From NCBI GenBank assembly GCA_023544645.1, contig JAMJFO010000014.1, positions 1-61,197 on the forward strand: a DNA stretch of 61,197 bases, written 5' to 3'. Shown here one piece after another: positions 1-8,023 of this stretch. A program made the position numbers and the translations under genes. The notes beneath the pieces were generated by a model. The model saw only the letters and a list, made by a program, of their open reading frames with translations, ran no database searches and was not told the origin of the DNA. Position 1 is the first letter of the stretch; the number at the start of each line of letters is the position of its first letter. Origin of the DNA: Desulfobulbaceae bacterium (GTDB lineage Bacteria; Desulfobacterota; Desulfobulbia; Desulfobulbales; Desulfobulbaceae).

Positions 1-689
1 TCAGGATCCTGCTGGACAAGATAAAACCCTGATGCCGGCTCAACTGTACCGGCGGCAAAGGTGATTATTGCCGTCTCACCATCAAAAAGTTCAAAATCCC
101 AGCTTTTAGCTAAAGCCGCGTCCTCTATGGGCGGCTCAAGCCCCTGCCCTGAAAAATCGTTATAAAATATTAGATTGTCCAGCAATGAACTGGGAGGTAT
201 TTGATGTCCGGAGTCGACAAAATTGTTAAAAATATTTCCTGAATAAGGAATGCCTGCCGTGCCCGGGCTTTCGAGCAAACCCCAACCGATCTCATCTATC
301 TCCCACGAAAGACCTGGAACCGGTGTACCGATCCTGTTTCCAGTCTCATTCACGAAGCCGTTTATGGAGAAATCTATGTCGTAATTGAGATACACCGATA
401 CGGAATGTTCTCCCGAGCCGGTGATGGAGACCGCAAGAACCCCTAATCCGGTATTGGTGCTCCAGTCATCGGTCAGATCAAAATCAGAGTAATCTATGGA
501 AGGCGGCAGATCAGCAAGGCTAGTCAATAAGCCTGCAGTAAAAAAATCGTAATCACAGGGACCTTCAAGACAATATGTGGTGCCGTCGATATTGATCCCC
601 CAATCCCACAGATCTATCTCAGCATGCACATGCGAACTCCATAGTAGCAGAAACCACGAACACAGTATTACGAAACAACCTTTTTTCAT
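1..689 (-). CDS. Exported protein of unknown function, 3' end cut off by the window edge
   Basis: The reading frame opens at an ATG at 689-687 behind a purine-rich GAGGGGAAGA ribosome site and stays open to base 1, giving about 229 residues without a stop. The first ~23 residues (MKKGCFVILC..., ending in HVHA) form a typical Sec signal peptide, so the product is exported. The mature part has a CLEGPCDYDF stretch and is rich in aromatic, glycine and acidic residues, with segments such as HSVSVYLNYDIDFSI, GLSWEIDE and SGFYLVQQDP. These remind me of exported proteins that often carry a C-terminal PEP-CTERM sorting signal; that end is missing here, so this cannot be checked. It is probably a surface or secreted beta-rich protein. 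Function unknown. Confidence 0.7.
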   Translation of the reverse strand, partial: MKKGCFVILCSWFLLLWSSHVHAEIDLWDWGINIDGTTYCLEGPCDYDFFTAGLLTSLADLPPSIDYSDFDLTDDWSTNTGLGVLAVSITGSGEHSVSVYLNYDIDFSINGFVNETGNRIGTPVPGLSWEIDEIGWGLLESPGTAGIPYSGNIFNNFVDSGHQIPPSSLLDNLIFYNDFSGQGLEPPIEDAALAKSWDFELFDGETAIITFAAGTVEPASGFYLVQQDP

Positions 690-1077
690 TCTTCCCCTCA
701 TTCTGGAAACAACAGGTGCAGCCCTTTTTTTACCTGAAGTAAAGACAGCGTTTTTTTACCACGTCACAACCTTGTGAAAAATTCGAGAGAACAATACGGC
801 TTGACATTGATCAGACGACAAACTGTGCGAAGTCAGTTTAAACTACCGGACCAAATTTATTCCCCGGTGTGATTTCTCTTTTTCCCCAACATTTCAGCAT
901 GGCCTGTTTTGCTTCACGGCAACCTGACGAGAAAATGTTCCCTGCGGATGTTATTCGCAATTTTTCAAAAGCAATTGAAGTAAACTGACAGTCGACGACT
1001 GTTTGTCTTGAATAATACAAGTCCGGGGAGCACGTTAAATTGCTCCCCGGACGTATTGTGCATTAAAAAAATAAGGA
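690..1077. other. Intergenic stretch without a supported gene
   Basis: This stretch separates two leftward genes. It holds the hairpin terminator at 1021-1052 and presumably the promoter of the exported protein at 1-689. A 60-codon frame at 838-1020 on the minus strand has no ribosome site, begins inside the transcribed tail of the cytochrome gene and has no recognisable composition, so I do not call it. Confidence 0.6.
1021..1052 (-). terminator. Hairpin terminator of the octahaem cytochrome gene
   Basis: A perfect 12-bp GC-rich stem, GTCCGGGGAGCA (1021-1032) with TGCTCCCCGGAC (1041-1052), encloses an 8-nt loop. Read on the minus strand it is followed by the U-rich TTGTATTATT. It starts 26 bases after the cytochrome stop codon. 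Confidence 0.8.
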
Positions 1078-2541
1078 TTATCTGCGCGGTCTTATCGAAC
1101 GCGTTCTATCCATATCCTGGCCCCAGATTGAGTTTACAGTAACGGTGCTCGGACAGGCGCTGCAGGTTGCGGTAATTTTAGTGTCTGTCCAGCTTCTTAC
1201 CGTACAGTCCACCTCATTTCCGCTCAGGTCAACAGCCACCAGGCCCGTACCGGAATTAAGAGCATCAACATACTGGGAGTAGCCGGTTCCCGTAATAGTG
1301 ATGCTGTTTTTTCTGCACAGTATGTTCTGGTTTGCCATGGCCGGGACAATTGACAGATTGACAGCGTTGCTCATCTTGTCAGCTTTGGCCACTCGAAAGG
1401 CATAATTTCCCGCTTTCAGATCTGCAGGCAGAGTAACAGTCAAAGAATTTGCGGTAATTACTGATGGAAGCAATTCAAATTCACGTCCTTCGGAATTGGT
1501 GAGGACAACCATTGATGTCAGCTCAATTTCTTGTCCTTCAAGACCGGCAACCACGTTCACAAAACCATTCCCCGTGGCGGTAATAACGGCAGCTGTCCCT
1601 TCGGTTACATTGGAGAAGCTCAGAGCTGATAAATCGGGAACAACTGGTCCGGAATAAGGGGCTGCCGCAGACATGGCAGTAAACCCATGGCATCCGTAGC
1701 AGTCGTCATTATGACCGATATGACCCCAGTAGGGATTCTCCCCCCCCGGAACTATTGTATCAGGATTATCAGGGTTGTCCGAGTTCACTTGGATATTATG
1801 AAGAGAAGCTACACCATGACACGCCTCACATTTGCGTATGGTTTCATCAGGGGGCACATCAAAATCATGACACCAGAAACATTGATTACTGTCATTGAGC
1901 CCCAGACCGGTGCTGTGGTGGGTCTGGTTGTTGGTGAGGACAAGTAGCCCTGAGCCTGCATCCACACCTGATTCATGACAGAAGACACATTGGCCTTCGC
2001 CGTTTTCTCCCGGATTGGGTTTACGGCTTGGCCACGGTGTAACCAGGCTCGGCGCATATGTGGGAATATAATGGCCGTCATCAGGGTTATCGATTGGACC
2101 ATGGCAGGCTTTGCAATTCTGTGATTGAGCAAGATTGGTCAGATGATGTACGGATGCTTCGCCGGCAATCTGCTCATGACAGAACAGGCAATCCCTGAAT
2201 GAAACAAATACATATGAACTGGTGGCGGAATCCCATTCCTGCTGATGACAGGAGAGACACTGATACACTGTATCACCAGTTTGTACGAATGGAGCAGCGG
2301 TCGGATCCGCCAGAGTCGTATTCACAAGCAGATGGTGGCGGTCGGGAAGAGTTCCCGGGTTAACAATATCTTGATCTTCATGGCAAACCCGGCAATCAGG
2401 TTCGCTCAGATTATTAAAAGATGAGTCCGGAATTCCGATAAGCTGATTAACAGGTGGCGGTGGATTGTTTGCCCAACTTGTCGCAGACACGGCAAAAACA
2501 AGAAGCGCGGACAGAATCAATTGTTTTTTGGTGTGAACCAT
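1078..2541 (-). CDS. Exported octahaem c-type cytochrome with C-terminal TIG-like domains
   Basis: The 487-residue protein starts with a signal peptide (residues 1-24, cut near SWA-NN). Eight CxxCH haem attachment motifs lie between residues 50 and 285: CRVCH 50, CLSCH 95, CLFCH 118, CKACH 143, CVFCH 185, CFWCH 221, CEACH 238 and CYGCH 281. Many extra histidines could act as distal ligands. Residues ~303-400 and ~405-487 contain no haem motif and look like two beta-sandwich IPT/TIG-type domains, the second with three cysteines. The likely role is periplasmic or outer-surface electron transfer in respiration; the partner is unknown. The gene stands alone, with its own terminator downstream and ~870 bases of non-coding DNA upstream. 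The haem count is read directly; the TIG assignment is inferred from sequence style. Confidence 0.88.
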   Translation of the reverse strand: MVHTKKQLILSALLVFAVSATSWANNPPPPVNQLIGIPDSSFNNLSEPDCRVCHEDQDIVNPGTLPDRHHLLVNTTLADPTAAPFVQTGDTVYQCLSCHQQEWDSATSSYVFVSFRDCLFCHEQIAGEASVHHLTNLAQSQNCKACHGPIDNPDDGHYIPTYAPSLVTPWPSRKPNPGENGEGQCVFCHESGVDAGSGLLVLTNNQTHHSTGLGLNDSNQCFWCHDFDVPPDETIRKCEACHGVASLHNIQVNSDNPDNPDTIVPGGENPYWGHIGHNDDCYGCHGFTAMSAAAPYSGPVVPDLSALSFSNVTEGTAAVITATGNGFVNVVAGLEGQEIELTSMVVLTNSEGREFELLPSVITANSLTVTLPADLKAGNYAFRVAKADKMSNAVNLSIVPAMANQNILCRKNSITITGTGYSQYVDALNSGTGLVAVDLSGNEVDCTVRSWTDTKITATCSACPSTVTVNSIWGQDMDRTRSIRPRR

Positions 2542-3409
2542 TTATTAACCCCCCTTTGTAATTTTAATGGTTTTAACTATAAAATATAGCGATCAAAGAC
2601 CGCGCGATGACATTTGTTCAATTCTTTAAGCTGTTCACCTCCTTTGCAACCTCCACATGGAAAAATTACTACTCAACTAACTATTTTTCTATTACTTATA
2701 GTTAATCTGCACCTTATTCATCTATTATCCAAAGCAAACAAAACCCATTCAGGCCGGTCTTCCTTGATCAGCCCTTCTGCCAAGAATAATTCTAGTTTTT
2801 AAAACAGAAACAAAAGGCCGGCGCAAATCGCAAAATCATCATTGATAAAACCTGGAAAGTATCTGTTATCAAACAGTTTTTGACCTGAACACTCCATACT
2901 CCCCCTCAGGGCATGGAGCGATTACATCCCGTAATAACGGATCGTAATCTATATTATTGACATTGTTCATGTCAAGCAAATAAATGAGAGCTCATTCATT
3001 TTCTCCACCCGGGGCGGCGTTAGATCATTTAATCTAATATTTATATTGGCAGAAGTGCAGTATTTTATTCAACCCGGAACGACAGTGTGTATAAATATGG
3101 CAGGGTTCAAGAAAAAACGAGACTGTTGCTCCAACCGGAGGGAAACAACAGAGGCAAAGAAACCGCTGGTTTACCCCGAAAAGCAAGGGCGGCAAATCAG
3201 TTAAATGCACCTACTGCCGGCGTCAAAAACCTGGAAAATAAATGGTATGGGCGGCGACACTCGCTATCGCTGAGATACTCCCGGCAGGACGGACCTTATC
3301 CACGACGAAGCCACGTCTCCGATCAGCAGAACAAAAAAGACCCACTCACGAAATGGTTCATCGCGACCTGATCGCCCCCCTGTTTCTTAAGCTTATACGG
3401 GAAAAGGAC
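2542..3409. other. Long intergenic region, no confident gene
   Basis: These 868 bases hold only short frames. A good Shine-Dalgarno-like AAAGGAGGTGA lies on the minus strand near 2638-2648, but the frame behind it stops after six codons. Around 3097-3240 several overlapping short frames on the plus strand are rich in Lys/Arg, one of them ending in a CTYCRRQ motif without a start codon; they may be debris of a lost gene. CTCCAT/ATGGAG arms near 2893-2918 form a weak hairpin. I see no tRNA, riboswitch or insertion sequence. Confidence 0.5.
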
Positions 3410-4171
3410 TCACTCTTTTTTCTGCACAAACGCATACAGCAAATCTATAGGCAGCGGAAAGATAACTGTTGAGCCGTTCTGGCTTGATATGTCACTCATG
3501 GTCTGCAGATAACGAAGCTGCAAAGCCTGGGGGTTCTCAGCAATGACATTGGCGGCGGCAAGCAGTTTTTCCGAGGCCTGCAACTCCCCTTCGGCATGGA
3601 TTACCTTAGCCCGCCGTTCACGCTCCGCCTCGGCCTGTCGCGCTATGGCCCGTATCATGTTTTCATTGAGGTCGACATGCTTGATCTCGACATTGGACAC
3701 CTTGATGCCCCAGGCATCGGTCTGTTTGTCGATGATTTCCTGCAGGTCGGCATTCATCTTTTCCCGTTCGGTCAGCATTTCATCCAGATCATGCTGCCCC
3801 AGCACGGAACGCAGGGTGGTCTGGGCCAGCTGGCTGGTGGCGTTAAAATAATCTTCAACCTGGATTATCGCCTTTTCCGGATCAATCACCCGGAAATAGA
3901 GCACGGCGTTCACCCGCACCGTGACATTGTCCCGGGAGATGACATCCTGGCTCGGCACATCCATGACGATCACCCGCAGGTCGACGCGCACCGCCTGTTG
4001 AATGCCCGGCACGACAATCCGCAGCCCGGGCTTCTTGACCATCTGGAATCGCCCGAAGAAAAAAACCACCAGCCGCTGATATTCCGGAACAATTTTAAAG
4101 GTGAGGATAATAAAACCAACGACCAGAGCAAGAAGAACAGCATACGAGGCTAAAAATTGCGGCATAATCAT
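3410..4171 (-). CDS. Slipin (stomatin/prohibitin-like SPFH membrane protein)
   Basis: The 253-residue protein has one N-terminal membrane segment (residues ~7-27) followed by an SPFH/Band-7 domain recognisable from [28 protein letters not shown], the [14 protein letters not shown] segment, and [19 protein letters not shown]. An alpha-helical, charged region ([17 protein letters not shown], ~185-205) is typical of slipins. Such proteins oligomerise on the cytoplasmic membrane and organise membrane domains. It overlaps the upstream nfeD-like gene by four bases (ATGA), the classic nfeD-slipin operon in which the NfeD protease is thought to cleave or partner the slipin. The length is normal and all hallmarks are present. 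Confidence 0.93.
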   Translation of the reverse strand: MIMPQFLASYAVLLALVVGFIILTFKIVPEYQRLVVFFFGRFQMVKKPGLRIVVPGIQQAVRVDLRVIVMDVPSQDVISRDNVTVRVNAVLYFRVIDPEKAIIQVEDYFNATSQLAQTTLRSVLGQHDLDEMLTEREKMNADLQEIIDKQTDAWGIKVSNVEIKHVDLNENMIRAIARQAEAERERRAKVIHAEGELQASEKLLAAANVIAENPQALQLRYLQTMSDISSQNGSTVIFPLPIDLLYAFVQKKE

Positions 4172-5532
4172 GTCACATCCTCCTGTGATAACTTCACGTT
4201 CAATAGTAATCCATCCTGCGATACTACCCGGACCTTCTGACCCTTTTTAACCGGTTCCGGCGAGACGGCTCCCCATGATTCGCCGTGGATCCATATCCGT
4301 CCCTGAGCAGTAAAATCCTCCATGGCCTCGCCGATGGCGCCAATCATTTCCTCAGCCCCGGTGCGCACCTTTTTTTTGCCCATTGATATCAGCCTGCCGA
4401 TCAGCCACAGAAAAAAGGCGCCGGAAAAAAGTGCGGTGCCGATGATCAGGGGCAGGGAGATGCGCATGCTTTCATCATCCATCAGGATAATGGAGCCGAT
4501 GACAAATGCCACGAGTCCTCCTATCCCCAGAGCCCCGATGCTGGGCACAAAAGCTTCGGCAATCATGAATGTTATGCCCAGGGCAATCAAGGCAAGTCCG
4601 GCATAGTTGATCGGCAGAATATGAAAGGTATACAGGGCAAGGAGCAGGCAGATGGCTCCGGCGACGCCGGGGAGGAAAAATCCCGGATTGGCCAGCTCAT
4701 AAATGAGGCCGTAGATGCCGAGAAGCATCAGGATGTAGGCGATGTTGGGATCGGTGATCACCGACAGCAGCCTGGTGCGCCAGTCCGGATCAATCCGGAC
4801 AATGGACAGGTCAGCGGTGGCCAGCGTCAAGGTACGGCTCTCCATGACCACCTGCCTGCCGTCGATCTTGCGCAGGAGTTCGTCAATGCTGCCTGCGATC
4901 AGATCAATCACCCCGGCTTCCAGAGCTTCCTCCGCGGTCAGGCTTACCGCCTCGCGCACTGCTTTCTCCGCCCACTGCGCGTTTCGGCCGTGCCTGTTGG
5001 CCAACGCCTTGATATACGCGACGGCATCATTGACCATTTTGCGCTCCAGGGCATCCTTGGCAGCAGCCTGGCTGTCTTTCTCCTCTGCTTTTTCCGGGGA
5101 GGAAGGCTCTTCCTGGGGACTGCCCGGTAATCCGCCCACCTGGATAGGCGTCGCCGCTCCCAGATTTGTTGTCGGCGCCATGGCAGCGACATGGCTGGCA
5201 TAGAGAATATACGTGCCGGCGCTGGCCGCCCGGGATCCGCCGGGCGCAACGTATGTAGCCACCGGTACGGAAGAAAGCAGGATATGACTGATAATTTCCC
5301 GCATGGAAATGTCAAATCCGCCGGGAGTGTTCAATTGCAGAATAACGAGACGGGCATCCTCCTTTTCGGCCCTGGCAAGCCCCCGGATGAAATAATCCGA
5401 TACGGCGGGACCGATGGCGCCTTCAATATGAAGAACCACAGTGCTCCCCTGCCCTCCTGCCTTGGAAGAGCCAACCCAGTTGCCGGCAAGAAGGAGGATG
5501 AGTCCGATCAGGAAAATCGACCCGAACAGCAA
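4168..5532 (-). CDS. NfeD-family membrane serine protease (ClpP-class) with C-terminal NfeD domain
   Basis: The protein (454 residues from TTG 5532) has an N-terminal membrane segment, a ClpP/SppA-like protease domain with the nucleophile serine in SRAASAGTY (~103-111) and the probable general-base lysine in [16 protein letters not shown], a block of four to five membrane helices (~265-390), and a soluble OB-fold NfeD domain at the end ([18 protein letters not shown]). It is expected to cleave the hydrophobic C terminus of its operon partner slipin and to act in membrane quality control. The start is uncertain. TTG 5532 has no good ribosome site, while a strong GGAGGT at 5577-5582 lies five bases before an in-frame ATT at 5571; that start would add 13 residues and the arginines expected before a signal sequence. 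Confidence 0.92.
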   Translation of the reverse strand: MLFGSIFLIGLILLLAGNWVGSSKAGGQGSTVVLHIEGAIGPAVSDYFIRGLARAEKEDARLVILQLNTPGGFDISMREIISHILLSSVPVATYVAPGGSRAASAGTYILYASHVAAMAPTTNLGAATPIQVGGLPGSPQEEPSSPEKAEEKDSQAAAKDALERKMVNDAVAYIKALANRHGRNAQWAEKAVREAVSLTAEEALEAGVIDLIAGSIDELLRKIDGRQVVMESRTLTLATADLSIVRIDPDWRTRLLSVITDPNIAYILMLLGIYGLIYELANPGFFLPGVAGAICLLLALYTFHILPINYAGLALIALGITFMIAEAFVPSIGALGIGGLVAFVIGSIILMDDESMRISLPLIIGTALFSGAFFLWLIGRLISMGKKKVRTGAEEMIGAIGEAMEDFTAQGRIWIHGESWGAVSPEPVKKGQKVRVVSQDGLLLNVKLSQEDVT

Positions 5533-5852
5533 ACCGGCACGGATAACATTTTGGGAGTTTTGACAACGAATAGCTTACCTCCACGAAACCTGTCTGATGG
5601 GTAATTTTACCAGATTTGCCACCGTAAAATACAGGAAAAAGTCGCATTTCTGACCAGCGGTGCGGGAGAAGAAGCTGCCAGACAACCATGGAAATGGACA
5701 TTTTCAATTAATTTCCTAAGTGCACAATATTACAGCAATACAAAAATATTCAATAAAATTAAATGGTTTCGACTTTTTTCCTGCGATATAATAGGAGAAG
5801 GAGCAATGGTCGGAAAGTTGAGTTCATCAAACAAGTCTGAAAGGAGGTATGT
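5533..5852. other. Divergent promoter region between nfeD and the pentahaem cytochrome
   Basis: These 320 bases lie between divergent genes. On the plus strand a perfect -10 TATAAT lies at 5787-5792, about 60 bases before the cytochrome start, but its -35 is poor. A good ribosome site AAAGGAGG lies at 5840-5847. On the minus strand the GGAGGT at 5577-5582 belongs to nfeD. No gene is seen. Confidence 0.5.
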
Positions 5853-7313
5853 ATGAAAAGCGCCATTACACTGCTGGCGGTTCTGCTTCTTACCGCGGGA
5901 GCGGCGGGCACAGGTTATTGCCAATCAAAGGTTTTCGATGTGGACCGGGACATGTATCCATATTATCCGTCACTGATCAAGTGGAACAAATCCCATGCCG
6001 GGTTCACTCCGCCGGAGGTGTGCGGTGAATGCCATGAACAGCAGTATGAGGAGTGGACAGGATCGGTTCATGCCCTTGCCTTCAAAGATCCGGTATACCA
6101 GGGTGAGCTGAACAAGGCGGTCAAGGCCATCGGCCATGACATCTCCAGGCAGTGCGAAGGGTGCCATTCGGCAGCCGGCGTGGTCACCGGTGAAATAAAA
6201 AAACCGGGCCTGGCCGGACTCAGCCCCATGGCCCTGGCCGGTGTTTCCTGTGACATCTGCCATTCCATCAGCGGAACCACCCACTGGCAGACACCCTCGC
6301 ATGAGCCGGAAAACGGCTCCATGATTCTGACGCCCGGCGTGGAGACCACCGAGGGCGGCGTGCTTATCAAACGCGGGCCATTTGCTCCTGATGAAGGATG
6401 CGGGGATGGCTTTCATCAATGTGAAGAGTCCTCGCTGCACCTGCGCGCCGAACTCTGCGCCTCCTGCCACCAGGTGTATCATTATGATGCCCATTTCCCT
6501 CTGGAGGCCACCTACCTGGAGTGGAAGCACGGTCCCTATGCCCAGAATGAGATTCTCTGCCAGGACTGCCACATGGTCGCCACAGAGACCTTTCTCCGCT
6601 CCGCCGACACCTTTACCAAACCGGAAAAAAGCGAATATCATCACTATTTCAATGGCGCCAACTACCTGCTCTACTTCCTGGCCGAACAGGCAGCCAACAA
6701 GGCAGGCGACAAGGCGCTGGCGGCAAACGTGCAGCAGAAATACGGGATGGCCGTCGATCGGCTGAAGGCAGCGGCTGATCTGGAGATAACACCGGTTTAC
6801 CGGGAAAACCGGCTGGCGGAAGTCAAAGTGCGGGTGAAAAATATCCGCGCCGGCCATAACCTGCCCACTTCCCTGACCAACGTCCGGCAGATGTGGCTGG
6901 AACTGACTGCCACAACCCCTGACGGCAAGGTTTTATTCAGCAGCGGCACAGTGGATGAGACGGGACGGCTGGCGGAAAATACCCGCCTGTTCAATTCCGA
7001 TGGCATGGGAGATGATTTTCATTTTGCCATTGATCCCTGGATCGTCACCGCCTTTTCCCGGCACGACACCATACCGCCGCGAGGCTACAAAGATGTCTAC
7101 TACGGCATCTCCATGCCTGACAACCTTGACAGCGTCAAGGTAGAGGCCAGGCTGCGCTACCGGCAGGCCGACCAGGCTGTGGCCGAGGCTCTGCTGGCCG
7201 CCGTCCCTGAGGACATGGACCTTGAGACAGTCTATGGCATCAAGGAAGTCCCGCAGCTTCCCATAGTGGATATGGTGGTCGTCTCAGCAGATCTTGCAGC
7301 AGTAAAAAAATAA
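5853..7313 (+). CDS. Exported pentahaem cytochrome, c554-like
   Basis: The 486-residue protein has a signal peptide (1-24) and five CxxCH motifs: CGECH 57, CEGCH 101, CDICH 133, CASCH 202 and CQDCH 236. The spacing and phrases such as CGECHEQQYEEWTGSVHA and LAGVSCDICHSI are typical of the cytochrome c554 family (a multihaem fold shared with hydroxylamine-oxidoreductase partners). Residues ~320-480 are haem-free and beta-rich (GHNLPTSLTNVRQMWLEL...), as is common in these proteins. It is probably a periplasmic electron carrier or multihaem oxidoreductase; the substrate is unknown. The start is fixed by AAAGGAGG seven bases upstream. It appears monocistronic and ends in a clear terminator. Confidence 0.9.
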   Translation: MKSAITLLAVLLLTAGAAGTGYCQSKVFDVDRDMYPYYPSLIKWNKSHAGFTPPEVCGECHEQQYEEWTGSVHALAFKDPVYQGELNKAVKAIGHDISRQCEGCHSAAGVVTGEIKKPGLAGLSPMALAGVSCDICHSISGTTHWQTPSHEPENGSMILTPGVETTEGGVLIKRGPFAPDEGCGDGFHQCEESSLHLRAELCASCHQVYHYDAHFPLEATYLEWKHGPYAQNEILCQDCHMVATETFLRSADTFTKPEKSEYHHYFNGANYLLYFLAEQAANKAGDKALAANVQQKYGMAVDRLKAAADLEITPVYRENRLAEVKVRVKNIRAGHNLPTSLTNVRQMWLELTATTPDGKVLFSSGTVDETGRLAENTRLFNSDGMGDDFHFAIDPWIVTAFSRHDTIPPRGYKDVYYGISMPDNLDSVKVEARLRYRQADQAVAEALLAAVPEDMDLETVYGIKEVPQLPIVDMVVVSADLAAVKK

Positions 7314-7322
7314 ATTCTAATC

Positions 7323-7345
7323 AAAAGGGGCACCTCGCCCCTTTT
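7323..7345 (+). terminator. Rho-independent terminator of the pentahaem cytochrome gene
   Basis: A perfect 9-bp stem AAAAGGGGC (7323-7331) / GCCCCTTTT (7337-7345) with loop ACCTC begins nine bases after the stop codon and is followed by a T-rich run (TTATTTATTTAT). Confidence 0.88.
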
Positions 7346-7366
7346 CACTCTTATTTATTTATGCCG

Positions 7367-7413
7367 GGGACAGAATGATTTTCGCACAAATGCCGCGAAA
7401 ATCATTCTGTCCC
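7367..7413. repeat. Perfect 19-bp palindromic repeat (REP-like)
   Basis: GGGACAGAATGATTTTCGC (7367-7385) is repeated exactly as its reverse complement at 7395-7413 with a 9-base spacer. It lies just behind the cytochrome terminator, between convergent genes. The GGGACAGAATGATTTT core resembles REP sequences mobilised by RAYT (REP-associated tyrosine) transposases. No such transposase is in the window, so the assignment is inference. Confidence 0.75.
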
Positions 7414-7523
7414 TTGAGGTTGACGAACAAAGTAAATCTGTTTCCCGGGTTAAGCTGAGTTTCGATGATAATCAGCTAAAAAAATATGGAGTGGCGACAA
7501 CCGGCTGCAACTTCCGCTGCCCA

Positions 7524-7991
7524 TTATTCTACTGCTTCGTAATAGACACCTCCATTGTGTTTTTCACCGTCAGGGGTTTTGAAAAGGATAATAAGCTGGT
7601 ACTTCCCCGGCTCGCCGAGGTCATAGGCGTTCATATACCAGTCGCCCATTTTCCGGAGAAGCTTGCTTTCCGATTTTCCATCGGGCGCAATAACCTTGGA
7701 GTTGACAACCGCATCATCGAGCACCCTGCCTTGCTCTTCGATCTTGATCATTAAATTATGGCTGCCTTCCTGTTCCGCTCCCGGGGCGGCCTTCATCACA
7801 TGAAAGGAGACGGTATACCCGTCTATCTCCTTTTCTTCCAGGAAGACTTCCTCCTCCTGCTGCATGTCCATACCGCTCATCCGGTCGCTTCCTGCTTCAT
7901 GGCCGCCGTTGCTTTCGGCGCCAAAGGCCTGGGCGCCAACCATCAGCAGGATGAAAATTGCTGCGAGTATGCTTTTTGAAATTTTCATCAT
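7524..7991 (-). CDS. Small exported YtkA/FixH-like protein of the copper efflux cluster
   Basis: The 155-residue protein has a signal peptide (cut near AFGA-ES), then a His/Met-containing acidic linker (GGHEAGSDRMSGMDMQQEEE) that could bind Cu(I) or Ag(I), then a beta-sandwich domain with phrases typical of YtkA-like proteins (HNLMIKIEEQGRVL, GDWYMNAYDLGEPGKYQL). It is the last gene of the leftward efflux cluster, 32 bases behind cusA. A periplasmic metal-binding or chaperone role is inferred from the methionines and the position; the domain family assignment is moderately sure. Confidence 0.75.
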   Translation of the reverse strand: MMKISKSILAAIFILLMVGAQAFGAESNGGHEAGSDRMSGMDMQQEEEVFLEEKEIDGYTVSFHVMKAAPGAEQEGSHNLMIKIEEQGRVLDDAVVNSKVIAPDGKSESKLLRKMGDWYMNAYDLGEPGKYQLIILFKTPDGEKHNGGVYYEAVE

Positions 7992-8023
7992 TCAAACTCC
8001 TTGGTAAAATTGTATTTTCAGAA

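Noticed and set aside
3087-3472. Small basic proteins in the region upstream of the slipin gene
   Set aside because: Overlapping frames of 76-94 codons have no ribosome site and run into the antisense of the slipin gene; the one frame with a CTYCRRQ motif has no start codon.
5970-6857. 295-codon open frame on the minus strand
   Set aside because: It is antisense to the pentahaem cytochrome gene, whose frame has haem motifs, signal peptide and ribosome site.
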